A stretch of 64,000 bases of DNA from Mucilaginibacter roseus (GTDB lineage Bacteria; Bacteroidota; Bacteroidia; Sphingobacteriales; Sphingobacteriaceae): assembly GCF_021215455.1 (NCBI RefSeq), contig NZ_JAJPWV010000005.1, positions 124,001-188,000 on the forward strand, read 5' to 3'. Each line of letters begins with the position of its first letter. Position 1 is the first letter of the stretch. A program made the position numbers and the translations under genes. Under the pieces are notes generated by a model. The model made no database searches. It was not told the DNA's origin and saw nothing but the letters and a program-made list of their open reading frames with translations. This document shows, one piece after another, positions 43,414-51,962 of the stretch.

Positions 43414-44493
43414 CTATTCTGACGGTAATCTTAACTGAGGAATGATCGACTTGAGATTTTGATAGTTATAAGCTATTTTATCGTTGTTTTTTACTTTACG
43501 TAAGCCTTCAAGTAATATCTTATCATTAGCGGTAAGCCCTGCCCTAACCTCATACAGATCGTTCATCTCGGCACCTATCTCAATTTCGCGGGCTTGCACA
43601 CGGTTATCTTTATCAACCACGTACACGTATTTTTTATCAAGCACCTCAAAAGTTGCCTTTTGCGGAATGATCAGCGCACCTTTAAGCGGAACCTCGATCT
43701 GCACGTTACCAGTTTCGCCATGCCTTAATAAGCCCTGCGGGTTAGGGAATGTAGCCCGGAAAGGGATGTTTCCTGTTTCATTATCAAAATCAGCCTCGAT
43801 GGTTTCAACCTTGCCCGGGTAGTTAAATACCTTGTGGTTAGCCATAAGCAGGGTTACCTTCGAGTTATCTTTATTGGTTTGAGTTTGGTAATCCAAGTAT
43901 TCAGCCTCGGGCACGTTAAAGTACACCCACATCTGGCTGTTATCGGCAAGGGTGGTAATTAAATCACCCTCGTCAATCAGGCTACCCAACCTTGCCTGCA
44001 GGCGGTCAATAATGCCATCAAACGGGGCGCGTATCTCGGTAAACTGTAAGTGGGCTTTGCTTAAAGCCAGTTCGGCTTTGGCTTTGCGCAGTTTGGCTTT
44101 GGCCATGGCCAGTTCATTGGGCGCAACTACGTTACTGTCGGCAAGCCTTTTGGTATTGCGGTATTCTATTTCGGTAAAATTTACTTCGGCAGCAGCTTTA
44201 TCCTGCTCGGCACCGTAAATTTTAGGCATTATTTTAAACAGTAGCTGGCCTTTTTTTACATGCTGACCTTCGTCAACATAGCTACCTTCGAGATAGCCCT
44301 TTTCCTGGGCACGCAGTTCAATGTGGCGGATAGAGCGCACCTGGCCTACATAGTCGTTAACCACGGTGGTATCCATTTTTAGCGGACTGGTAACCAGTAA
44401 TTTTTCTTCTGTTTCTTTTTTTTCATTGTGGGATTTGCAGCTTGTATAGCATAACAAGGCGCACAAACCCATAAGCATGAGTTTCATCTTCAT
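43414..44493 (-). CDS. RND periplasmic adaptor lipoprotein (AcrA/MFP)
   Basis: A 359-residue membrane-fusion protein with a lipobox (LCYTSC, Cys about 19). It shows the lipoyl half-motifs IELRAQEKGYLEGSYVDEGQHVKKGQLLF and HLQFTEIRAPFDGIIDRLQARLGSLIDEGD around a hairpin coiled coil (about 95-150), then beta-barrel and membrane-proximal domains ending VRAGLTANDKILLEGLRKVKNND. It links the inner-membrane pump to the channel. First gene of the three-gene pump unit; the 173 bp upstream separate it from the His-rich gene. Confidence 0.93.
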   Translation of the reverse strand: MKMKLMLMGLCALLCYTSCKSHNEKKETEEKLLVTSPLKMDTTVVNDYVGQVRSIRHIELRAQEKGYLEGSYVDEGQHVKKGQLLFKIMPKIYGAEQDKAAAEVNFTEIEYRNTKRLADSNVVAPNELAMAKAKLRKAKAELALSKAHLQFTEIRAPFDGIIDRLQARLGSLIDEGDLITTLADNSQMWVYFNVPEAEYLDYQTQTNKDNSKVTLLMANHKVFNYPGKVETIEADFDNETGNIPFRATFPNPQGLLRHGETGNVQIEVPLKGALIIPQKATFEVLDKKYVYVVDKDNRVQAREIEIGAEMNDLYEVRAGLTANDKILLEGLRKVKNNDKIAYNYQNLKSIIPQLRLPSE

Positions 44494-44666
44494 GATAGTT
44501 CGTTGTTAAACGGGTGTGATTTTTTATGTTGAATTGGGAGTTAAATAATAGCAACCAGGGACGCGCATAAACTGCACAGGACGACACACACAGCGCCTAA
44601 AAGCAGCAAAGCGCAATACTTTTTTAAGTAAATCGGCACAGAAAAAAATGCCTGCAGGAAGAAAAA

Positions 44667-45086
44667 TCAGATACGGAATACCTTAAGGCTAAGGTATATT
44701 TTGTGGATAGCAGATATTGACGGAGAAACGTTGGTATATAAGTACTTATTTACATACCTGAAATAGTTGCCGTAGATGTAGAGTTGAGAAACGGCTGAAA
44801 AGAAATCAACATGATCGGCAAGCCGGCTATGCGTTAACGACTCATCAATCTCTTCGTCGGCTTCAACAATATAAATTTTATGATTATCACTTTGTTTATG
44901 CCGGTTTGCCAGTTTAGCCTGGACGGCATTTCGCGTTCGGTCGGCAAGCGCCGTTTGATGGTGGTGATACTTGCTGGCAATAAGATCATCGTCATGATGG
45001 TTATTTACTGCACCCGCATGAACAGCATCGTGCCCAAAGGACACCATGAACGTAAGCGACAGAAATAACCTAAATAACCACCTCAT
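44667..45086 (-). CDS. Small His-rich exported protein upstream of the efflux operon
   Basis: A 139-residue protein that I do not recognise. From the ATG at 45086 it begins with a signal-peptide-like segment (MRWLFRLFLSLTFMVSFGHDAVHAG), followed by a His/Asp-rich stretch (NNHHDDDLIASKYHHHQTA), a basic helix, an acidic segment (VEADEEIDESLTH) and an aromatic C-terminal part (SQLYIYGNYFRYVNKYLYTN). An upstream TTG would add 18 residues without a better signal. The His cluster could bind divalent metal. Position, same strand, 173 bp before the RND adaptor, suggests a link with the pump, but there is no direct evidence. Confidence 0.62.
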   Translation of the reverse strand: MRWLFRLFLSLTFMVSFGHDAVHAGAVNNHHDDDLIASKYHHHQTALADRTRNAVQAKLANRHKQSDNHKIYIVEADEEIDESLTHSRLADHVDFFSAVSQLYIYGNYFRYVNKYLYTNVSPSISAIHKIYLSLKVFRI

Positions 45087-45180
45087 TGCCGGGGCCAAAT
45101 GTAAATAAAAAAGTGAAACGCAAGTATAGGTTGCGGACAAAGCAACGCCGCATAGTTCAAATACTCTAACTATAACTCAA

Positions 45181-45298
45181 TTATAATTATAATATTTTTA
45201 ACGATCCAGACTTTTTATTAAAAATATTTACAGAAACTACCGTTACAAAGCTGATTGACGGTGTAAGTTTTACATCAAACAAACAAAATTTTTACATC
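45181..45298. promoter_or_regulatory. AT-rich palindromes and GATGTAAAA direct repeats upstream of the His-rich gene
   Basis: TTATAATTATAA (45181-45192) is a perfect palindrome. AATATTTTTAA (45191-45201) and TTAAAAATATT (45218-45228) form an 11-bp inverted repeat with a 16-base loop. TTTTACATC (GATGTAAAA on the minus strand) occurs at 45268-45276 and 45290-45298, 22 bp apart. The block lies 95-215 bp upstream of the His-rich gene and just after the threonine synthase stop. Confidence 0.45.
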
Positions 45299-45323
45299 GA
45301 ACATTATCAGTCGAAGGAAAAGC

Positions 45324-46520
45324 TTAAATAATGTTTTCTAAATATTTATATCCGCTGCCTGTATTGAGCAACAGCACCCGCTCTCCCGGTTTAACCCAGC
45401 CTGATGCACTTAGTTTTTTAAATGCCACCCACAAAGCAGCGCCTTCGGGTGCAATCAGCATACCCTCTTTAGCGGCTATGTGTTTAACGGCGGTGTTCAT
45501 CTCCCTATCGTCTATCGCTATGGCGTTACCATTACTCTCATACAAAGCCTTTAGTATCTGCTTATCGGCATAGGGTTTGGGTACGCGCAATCCGTTGGCT
45601 ACGGTGAAACCGGCGTCTTTAAATTCTGACGTTGATCTTCCGGCATGAAAAGCCGACACAATACCATCGCAACTAACTGATTGTACCGCTACCATTCTCG
45701 GGCGCTCCTTGCCTATCCAGCCTAACTGCTCAAGTTCCTTAAACGCTTTCCAGATACCGATTAAACCTGTACCGCCTCCAGTTGGATAAAAAATTACATC
45801 AGGCAGCTGCCAGTTAAATTGCTCGGCTATTTCATAGCCCATTGTTTTTTTACCCTCCAGGCGATAAGGCTCTTTTAAGGTTGATACCTGGAACCAACCG
45901 TTTTGCAAGGCGTGCTCGTTGGCAAGCTTGCCGCAGTCGGCGATGTTGCCGTCCACCTCAACCAGGTCGGCACCGTAAAGGCGGCATTCGTCTTTAAATA
46001 CCTTAGGCGTTAGCTGCGGCATATACACCGATGCTCTTATACCCGCCCTGGCACAATAAGCCGCAAGTGCACCGCCTGCATTACCGGCTGTAGGCGTAAC
46101 AATGTGCCCAATACCCAATTCCTTTGCTTTTGAAACGGCCATGCCTATACCACGGGCTTTGAATGAGCCGGTGGGGTTGCCTGATTCATCCTTCCAAAAA
46201 ACTTGGTTATCAGGCGCTTCAACACTTAACCCGGCAAGGGGTGGCAATGGTGTAAAACCCTCGCCCAGCGTTACAACATTATCAGGATGGATAACCGGCA
46301 AAAACTCGTTATAACGCCACATGCTTGCAGGGCGGCCTGCCAAAAATTGTTCAGGTTTTAAGTTCGTGGGCAAATCATACTCCGCAAATAATGTCGACCT
46401 GCAATCGGGGTTCTCACATACGGTGTTTATTTTAGTTACATCGTGTACAAGTCCGCATTCGGGGCAACGCAGATGTTTAAGCCATGAAAACCGGGAGTTA
46501 TGAAGATATGCAGACGTCAT
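45324..46520 (-). CDS. thrC: Threonine synthase
   Basis: PLP enzyme converting O-phosphohomoserine to threonine. The 398-residue protein has an N-terminal zinc-ribbon-like segment (Cys19, Cys22, Cys35, Cys40) typical of the short archaeal/plant-type class, the PLP lysine Lys121 in SGNPTGSFKARG, TAGNAGGALAAYCARAGI and YPTGGGTGLIGIWKA phosphate-binding loops. A cysteate synthase or other fold-type II lyase is a less likely alternative. It is monocistronic in appearance and not linked to the aspartate kinase gene. Confidence 0.88.
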   Translation of the reverse strand: MTSAYLHNSRFSWLKHLRCPECGLVHDVTKINTVCENPDCRSTLFAEYDLPTNLKPEQFLAGRPASMWRYNEFLPVIHPDNVVTLGEGFTPLPPLAGLSVEAPDNQVFWKDESGNPTGSFKARGIGMAVSKAKELGIGHIVTPTAGNAGGALAAYCARAGIRASVYMPQLTPKVFKDECRLYGADLVEVDGNIADCGKLANEHALQNGWFQVSTLKEPYRLEGKKTMGYEIAEQFNWQLPDVIFYPTGGGTGLIGIWKAFKELEQLGWIGKERPRMVAVQSVSCDGIVSAFHAGRSTSEFKDAGFTVANGLRVPKPYADKQILKALYESNGNAIAIDDREMNTAVKHIAAKEGMLIAPEGAALWVAFKKLSASGWVKPGERVLLLNTGSGYKYLENII

Positions 46521-46828
46521 ATTAATTTTTCTTAAAAGGACAGCAAATTACGTATTCGTAAAGCAGATTTGAGCTAAACTTTGTTATTTTTGCATTGCAT
46601 TAAATGAAAAGGAATTTTTTTAGCAGCCCTGTTACACCGCCTTGATCCATACTTTTGCCCGGATCGGCATAAGCATATTACGCAACATTTTGTTTCAACC
46701 ACTTGTCACTTTGGCTTGAGGTTTAAATCGTAATGGTCCGGCCTGATTCTCATTTATTCCGTTACATCAATTCTGTCTGCCATACAAATTAATCCGGCAT
46801 TCACATTTTATAAAGCACTTACTAAACG
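46521..46828. other. 308-bp intergenic region between threonine synthase and the SulP gene
   Basis: Both genes start here and point outward. A TATTTTTG box at 46585-46592 may be the promoter of the SulP gene, which would give a leader of about 230 bases. I see no open frame, no strong hairpin and no riboswitch consensus that I recognise. Confidence 0.5.
46585..46592 (+). promoter_or_regulatory. Putative -7 promoter element of the SulP gene
   Basis: TATTTTTG fits TAnnTTTG and is followed by CATTGC; a TTTG lies 13 bases upstream instead of 19. Confidence 0.4.
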
Positions 46829-48370
46829 ATGAGCAAAACATACAATCGCTTATTTGATTTCTCGCAAAAGGTAAACTACAAAAATGAAATATTTGCCGGG
46901 CTAACCGTCGCCATGACGATGATGCCCGAATCTTTGTCATTCGCTATACTGGCGGGCTTTCCGCCGCTGGTTGGTTTATATGCGGCATTTATTATGGGCT
47001 TGGTTACCTCCATATTTGGTGGGCGACCGGGTTTAATCTCAGGCGGCGCGGGCGCTACGGTGGTAGTTTTGATAGCGTTGATGAAAAGCCATGGCATTGA
47101 GTATGTATTCGCGGCTGTAGCATTGGCCGGCACCATCCAGATATTGGTTGGCGTATTTAAGTTGGGCAAATTTGTGCGGCTTGTACCCCAACCCGTAATG
47201 TATGGTTTTGTTAACGGCCTGGCAGTTATCATTTTTATGGCTCAACTTAACCAATTTAAAACCATAGTTAATGGCCAGGAGACCTGGCTAAGCGGAACTC
47301 CACTATTGATAATGAGCGCTTTGGTAGCGCTTACTATTGCCATTGTATTCATTTTTCCGCGTATAACTAAAGCGTTTCCGCCAAGTTTGGTTGCCATCAT
47401 TGTGGTATTTGCCATAGTTATTGGCTTTGGCATCGAAACCAAAACGGTTAAAGATATTGCATCCGTAAGTGGTGGTTTTCCACCGTTTCATATTCCGGTG
47501 GTGCCATTAAACTGGGGTACGCTGGAAATCATTTTTCCATACGCGCTAATTATGGCTGGTGTTGGCTTAACCGAGGGTTTGCTTACCCTTAACTTGGTTG
47601 ACGAAATTACAGCTACCCGGGGCAACAGCAACCGCGAGTGTATTGCGCAAGGCAGCGCCAACATACTGAACGGCTTTTTCTTTGGAATGGGCGGCTGCCC
47701 CATGATCGCGCAAACGCTGGTGAACCTTACGGCCGGAGCAAGGGCGCGACTGTCTGGTATTATCGCCTCGTTAACCATACTGGTTATAATTTTATTTGGC
47801 GCGCCGGTTATTGAAAAGCTGCCGATGGCCGCGCTTACCGGGGTGATGATTATGGTTGCAATTGGCACTTTTGAATGGGTAAGCCTGCGTATCATCAACA
47901 AAATGCCCCGGCAGGATATTTTTGTGGGTATACTGGTGGCGGTGATCACGGTATGGTTGCATAACCTGGCCCTGGCCGTTTTAATTGGCGTAATTATATC
48001 GGCGCTGGTATTTGCATGGGAAAGCGCCAAACGCATACGCGCCCGCAAATATGTTGACGAAAAGGGTGTTAAGCATTATGAACTATATGGCCCGCTGTTT
48101 TTTGGTTCGGCAATGGCGTTTACGGAAAAGTTTGATGTAGATAGCGATCCCACCGAGGTCATTATTGATTTTAAGGACAGCCGCGTGGCTGATATGTCTG
48201 GCATCGAAGCGTTAAACAAACTTACCGATCGTTACAAAAAAGCAGGCAAAATGCTTCACCTAAAACATTTAAGCGATGACTGCCGCATCTTATTAAAAAA
48301 CGCCGAAGATGTAATTGAAGTTAATATTATGGAAGACCCTGCTTACCATGTTGCTATTGAAGGTAAATAA
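46829..48370 (+). CDS. SulP/SLC26-family anion transporter with STAS domain
   Basis: A 513-residue membrane protein with the 7+7 inverted-repeat fold: EIFAGLTVAMTMMPESLSFAILAGFPPLVGLYAAF is the SulP signature, followed by FGMGGCPMIAQTLVNLTAGARARLSGI and about a dozen helices. Residues from about 415 form a cytosolic STAS domain (VIIDFKDSRVADMSGIEALNKL). Family substrates are sulfate, bicarbonate, or dicarboxylates; the short STAS and close fit to bicarbonate/sulfate transporters do not settle which. It may use a long leader. Confidence 0.92.
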   Translation: MSKTYNRLFDFSQKVNYKNEIFAGLTVAMTMMPESLSFAILAGFPPLVGLYAAFIMGLVTSIFGGRPGLISGGAGATVVVLIALMKSHGIEYVFAAVALAGTIQILVGVFKLGKFVRLVPQPVMYGFVNGLAVIIFMAQLNQFKTIVNGQETWLSGTPLLIMSALVALTIAIVFIFPRITKAFPPSLVAIIVVFAIVIGFGIETKTVKDIASVSGGFPPFHIPVVPLNWGTLEIIFPYALIMAGVGLTEGLLTLNLVDEITATRGNSNRECIAQGSANILNGFFFGMGGCPMIAQTLVNLTAGARARLSGIIASLTILVIILFGAPVIEKLPMAALTGVMIMVAIGTFEWVSLRIINKMPRQDIFVGILVAVITVWLHNLALAVLIGVIISALVFAWESAKRIRARKYVDEKGVKHYELYGPLFFGSAMAFTEKFDVDSDPTEVIIDFKDSRVADMSGIEALNKLTDRYKKAGKMLHLKHLSDDCRILLKNAEDVIEVNIMEDPAYHVAIEGK

Positions 48371-48385
48371 GCAGTTAGTATATAC

Positions 48386-49006
48386 TTATTTATCTGATAA
48401 TGTGGGCAACCGCCAGTTTTTACGATAAGCTACGATACGTACCACACAAATTATCATGATCGCTATCACCTGCGCCCACTCTTCATTGATATAACCTATC
48501 ATCAAAATATAGAATAAGCCGCCTACAATACAGGGCGTGGCATATAAATCGGCATGAAAAAGAGCAGGTATACGGTTAAGCAGTAAATCACGGATGACGC
48601 CGCCAAAGCAACCAGTTATAGTGCCAAGCGTTATACATATGCCGGGTTTAAGATCAATTGCCAAACCCTTTTTTATGCCAATTATTGTGAATAAACCTAA
48701 CCCAAGGGCATCAAACAACAGCAATGTGTTTTGTTGGTTAACAATACGGTTGCGGAAGAGCATGGTTACAACAGCTGTACCTAATATAATGAGCAGCGTA
48801 TTAATGTCCTTCATCCAGGCAACCGGCGTAGCGCCGATTAATACATCCCGCACGGTACCGCCGCCTATAGCTGTAACAAAAGCTATAATGGTAACACCAA
48901 ATACATCCAGCTTTTTATCCATAGCGGCAAACACACCCGATATGGCGAAAGCGACTGTACCCAGTATTTCAATAATGTGTGAAAACGTAGAAAGCGATAT
49001 ATTCAT
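48386..49006 (-). CDS. TRIC-type channel / UPF0126 membrane protein (YadS-like)
   Basis: A 206-residue seven-helix protein with the two UPF0126 repeats, each with the glycine-rich kink: FVTAIGGGTVRDVLIGATP and GTITGCFGGVIRDLLLNRIPALF. Crystal structures of bacterial relatives show trimeric cation channels of the TRIC class, while genetic work links others to glycine transport; which applies here is unknown. Convergent with the SulP gene, 15 bp between their ends, and no terminator seen in the gap. Confidence 0.9.
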   Translation of the reverse strand: MNISLSTFSHIIEILGTVAFAISGVFAAMDKKLDVFGVTIIAFVTAIGGGTVRDVLIGATPVAWMKDINTLLIILGTAVVTMLFRNRIVNQQNTLLLFDALGLGLFTIIGIKKGLAIDLKPGICITLGTITGCFGGVIRDLLLNRIPALFHADLYATPCIVGGLFYILMIGYINEEWAQVIAIMIICVVRIVAYRKNWRLPTLSDK

Positions 49007-49104
49007 CTTAACCTAAAGCCAAAAATAGCATAAAAGCCGTTTGAAGCCTAACGTTTAACAGATGAACTTATGCCATGCCACCCTGTGCGAGCGTCCTGTC
49101 TTTT

Positions 49105-50946
49105 TTAATTTGCTTTCTGGCCGTTTTGCTGATTGTTTTTTTCTGCGCTCATTTTACGGACGAAAGCCACATCTGCCGCTGTAACTATTTCGGGCGTATT
49201 ATTGAAGTTTGATTTGACATAGTTAAGCACTTCTGCTATCTGTGCATCATTCAAAAAGCTGCCATGCGCAGGCATTACTTCGTTATAAGGCAAGCCCTTT
49301 ACTGTGATAGGGCCTTTCAATCCGTTCAATACCACGTTGATCAGCCTGAACTTATCGACATTCACCCACTCCGACTGCTCTAATGGTGGAAACCTGTTGC
49401 CATCTCCCTTACCGTCGCGCTGGTGGCAGGCCACGCAATAGGTGTTGTATATCTGGGAATTTTGGGGTAGATTCTTAAAAAGATTATCCTTTATCTCATC
49501 CGGTGTTTTTATGTTAGATGCCGTTTGCTTACGCTTAAGCATGCCTACCAATTGAGTTGTACCAAATTGCTTTTTATCACCGGTATAAATTACCCGCCAT
49601 ATACGCCCCATCTCGGTGTCGGCTATATATAATGAGCCGTCCGCACCTTCAGCCAGTCCCATCGGCCTGTATTTGGCATCACGAACGCTGATAATAGGGT
49701 CAACTCCGGCAAAACCATCGGCAAACACTTCCCAATCTCCCGAAGGCATACCGTTTTTAAACGGAACGAACGCTACAATATAACCCGCCTGCGGATACGG
49801 CGCCCGGTTGGTAGCGCCATGAAATGCTATGAAAGCGCCATTTTTATATCGTTCCGGAAATTGCTTGCCTTTGTAAAACAGCAGGTCATTAGGGGCAAAA
49901 TGCGCAGGGAAGCCAATGAGTGGTTTTTGCAGTTTTGCGCCATTGCCTTCTTTTACCTTATCGCCGCCAAACTCTGGATTGAGCAGCTTTTTGCCTTTAA
50001 TCTGATCGTAATAATAATATGGCCAGCCACCGTCAAGCCCTTCATTCACTTTGAAAAACTCTTCGGCAGGTAGCATGGCGCTTTCCCATGGCGAATAAAT
50101 ATCGGGCCACAACAGCCTGAAGTCATCGCGCCCATGGTTAACGGTGTATAAGGCTTTGCTTTTCTGGTCCCAGTCAAGCGCGACAATGCTTCTTAAGCCG
50201 GTTGCGAAGCGGGTGCCGTCTGTTTGTTTCTGGTTTAATTTATTGGCATCAAATCGCCATATGCCACCGTGATCTTTCAACAGCGGGTTACCCTGATCGG
50301 GTGAGAACGGATCGCCGATACCCTTTGAACCCGGCACCCGGTTTTTCTCCTGTCCGGCATTTGAGCCTGCTCCCCAACCGACATAGATATGGCCATCGTT
50401 ATCAAAGGCGATAGGTTTTGTTTGATGCTCGTGATAGGGGGGCACATCGGCAACAACGGTTTCTACTTGCTCATCAGGCAGTAACTCATTGCCCTTAAGC
50501 TTCATGCGGTATACTGATAATTCCGAACTGAAATAGAGATAACCATTATAAATACGCATAGCAGTTCCGTACGACCGCCCCTCATATTTTCCGAAAGGCC
50601 GGATAACATCCATCCTGCCATCGTTATTGGTATCGCGCAGGGCGATATTGCCAAACCCTTCATTGTAATTAGGGAAACGTGCCTTCACATAAATATCGCC
50701 CGTGCTGCTTACAGCAATTTGCCTTGCGCGGCCTTTCAGGCTGTCCACAACTACTAACGCCCTGAAGCCTCCGGGCAGGTATAAACCTCCATTGTTAGCG
50801 TCTGGCTTGGGTAATTTGCCGTCGTTATTATACCAGGTAAACGCGCTCAGTATAAATAAACTACCGGTGCCAATTACTTTTAAGTAACGACTTTTAAAAA
50901 AATTGAGGCACGCGAATGCCATTAAGGTTGTTTTGGTGCGGTTCAT
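49105..50946 (-). CDS. Exported sorbosone-dehydrogenase-like propeller with C-terminal cytochrome c
   Basis: A 613-residue exported protein with a signal-anchor region in the first 40 residues, then a six-bladed soluble-quinoprotein (PQQ glucose/sorbosone dehydrogenase) domain: LPGGFRALVVVDSLKGRARQIAV, SSTGDIYVKARFP, RFATGLRSIVALDWDQKSKALYTVNHGRD, and LAEGADGSLYIADTEMGRIWRVIY. The C-terminal class I cytochrome c has the heme motif CVACH at 504-508 and candidate axial Met in EVMPAHGSF. It probably oxidises a sugar or alcohol in the periplasm and feeds electrons to the respiratory chain. A single gene; similar in layout to the protein at 22703-24628. Confidence 0.87.
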   Translation of the reverse strand: MNRTKTTLMAFACLNFFKSRYLKVIGTGSLFILSAFTWYNNDGKLPKPDANNGGLYLPGGFRALVVVDSLKGRARQIAVSSTGDIYVKARFPNYNEGFGNIALRDTNNDGRMDVIRPFGKYEGRSYGTAMRIYNGYLYFSSELSVYRMKLKGNELLPDEQVETVVADVPPYHEHQTKPIAFDNDGHIYVGWGAGSNAGQEKNRVPGSKGIGDPFSPDQGNPLLKDHGGIWRFDANKLNQKQTDGTRFATGLRSIVALDWDQKSKALYTVNHGRDDFRLLWPDIYSPWESAMLPAEEFFKVNEGLDGGWPYYYYDQIKGKKLLNPEFGGDKVKEGNGAKLQKPLIGFPAHFAPNDLLFYKGKQFPERYKNGAFIAFHGATNRAPYPQAGYIVAFVPFKNGMPSGDWEVFADGFAGVDPIISVRDAKYRPMGLAEGADGSLYIADTEMGRIWRVIYTGDKKQFGTTQLVGMLKRKQTASNIKTPDEIKDNLFKNLPQNSQIYNTYCVACHQRDGKGDGNRFPPLEQSEWVNVDKFRLINVVLNGLKGPITVKGLPYNEVMPAHGSFLNDAQIAEVLNYVKSNFNNTPEIVTAADVAFVRKMSAEKNNQQNGQKAN

Positions 50947-51249
50947 CTATTGGTTAATATATTGTGTTACAGCACTGCCTTAAAACGGGAGCTTTCTTGC
51001 AAACGCTTTCATCAACATCAATTCAAAGGCAGAATGGAAAACGAGTTACTTTAATGACACCTGAAAATGGCCGGCAGACTAATGATTTGCAAAAAGTTAC
51101 AATAATTTTTTTTGAGCCCGTAGGGAACCATACGGTTTTAGGTAATAATCACAAACACAACCTGAATATATACCGGATTTAAAAATGGTACATAAACTTA
51201 AGCCAATGTTTTAAAACTGATTTTTATAACATATATTGGTAAATTAAAT
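50947..51249. other. 303-bp intergenic region upstream of the ECF sigma gene
   Basis: The divergent propeller-cytochrome gene and the sigma factor gene both start here. An AT-rich block before 51250 probably holds the sigma-factor promoter, but no TTG-N19-TAnnTTTG match is clear. I see no open frame or strong hairpin. Confidence 0.5.
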
Positions 51250-51828
51250 ATGCACACCAGGAGCTTACAGCACGCAAACGATCAGGAATTGCTTTTTTTG
51301 CTTACGCAAGGAAGCAAGGCCGCCTTTGACGCACTGTATGATAAATACTGGAAAAAAGTATACAACGCGGCATACAAAAGGCTAAACGATACCGAATACG
51401 CGCAGGATATAGCGCAGGACGTATTTGTACAATTATGGACACGCGCCACTACTGCCCCCATTGATAACCTGCCCGCTTACCTAAACGTGGCCGCGCGTAA
51501 CGGTGTATTTAAGCACATGGAAAAGCAAAGCCGTTTTGCCGATCTACCTGAAGCGCCGGTACATTTGGAAGGAATTGATAAAGCCGACGAAAAATTATTA
51601 TTCGCTGAGTTTTGCACAGCTTTTTATAAGTTGATTGACTCCTTACCTGCCCAGCAGCGTTTAATTTTCAAAATGCGCTTTGAGGATGACCTCTCCACCA
51701 ATGAAATTGCTGAAAAATTGCAGATAGCTCCTAAAACCGTACGCAACCAAATAGGCAAAGCACTTACCACCGTTCGATCATCGTTGCTTATTATGCAAAT
51801 TTTAATTTATTGTTGCAATCAGCGATAG
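51250..51828 (+). CDS. ECF RNA polymerase sigma factor (FecI/RpoE-like)
   Basis: A 192-residue group IV sigma factor. Region 2 is FDALYDKYWKKVYNAAYKRLNDTEYAQDIAQDVFVQLW with the typical DIAQDVF helix; region 4 is FKMRFEDDLSTNEIAEKLQIAPKTVRNQIGKALTTVRSSL with the helix-turn-helix. It should recruit RNA polymerase to the downstream SusCD-type operon when the FecR partner is signalled through the STN domain of the TonB receptor. The FecR gene follows by 134 bp. Confidence 0.93.
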   Translation: MHTRSLQHANDQELLFLLTQGSKAAFDALYDKYWKKVYNAAYKRLNDTEYAQDIAQDVFVQLWTRATTAPIDNLPAYLNVAARNGVFKHMEKQSRFADLPEAPVHLEGIDKADEKLLFAEFCTAFYKLIDSLPAQQRLIFKMRFEDDLSTNEIAEKLQIAPKTVRNQIGKALTTVRSSLLIMQILIYCCNQR

Positions 51829-51962
51829 GATAAACAAGATTTGGCGCTCTTTTCTTAAAAAAGACAATCATTGTTATCATTTATTAAAATTTTTGTAAAA
51901 AAATTCTAAATCGGCGTGGGCTAATTTGCTTTTTTTCACTCATGTATATATAACCTACATTA

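Noticed and set aside
45087-45140. A TTG start for the His-rich protein
   Set aside because: The ATG at 45086 gives a proper signal-peptide-like N-terminus; the extra 18 residues add nothing.
47488-48048. A long minus-strand frame opposite the SulP gene
   Set aside because: The plus strand encodes a complete SulP transporter with all motifs; the opposite frame is low-complexity Ser/Thr/Ile sequence.
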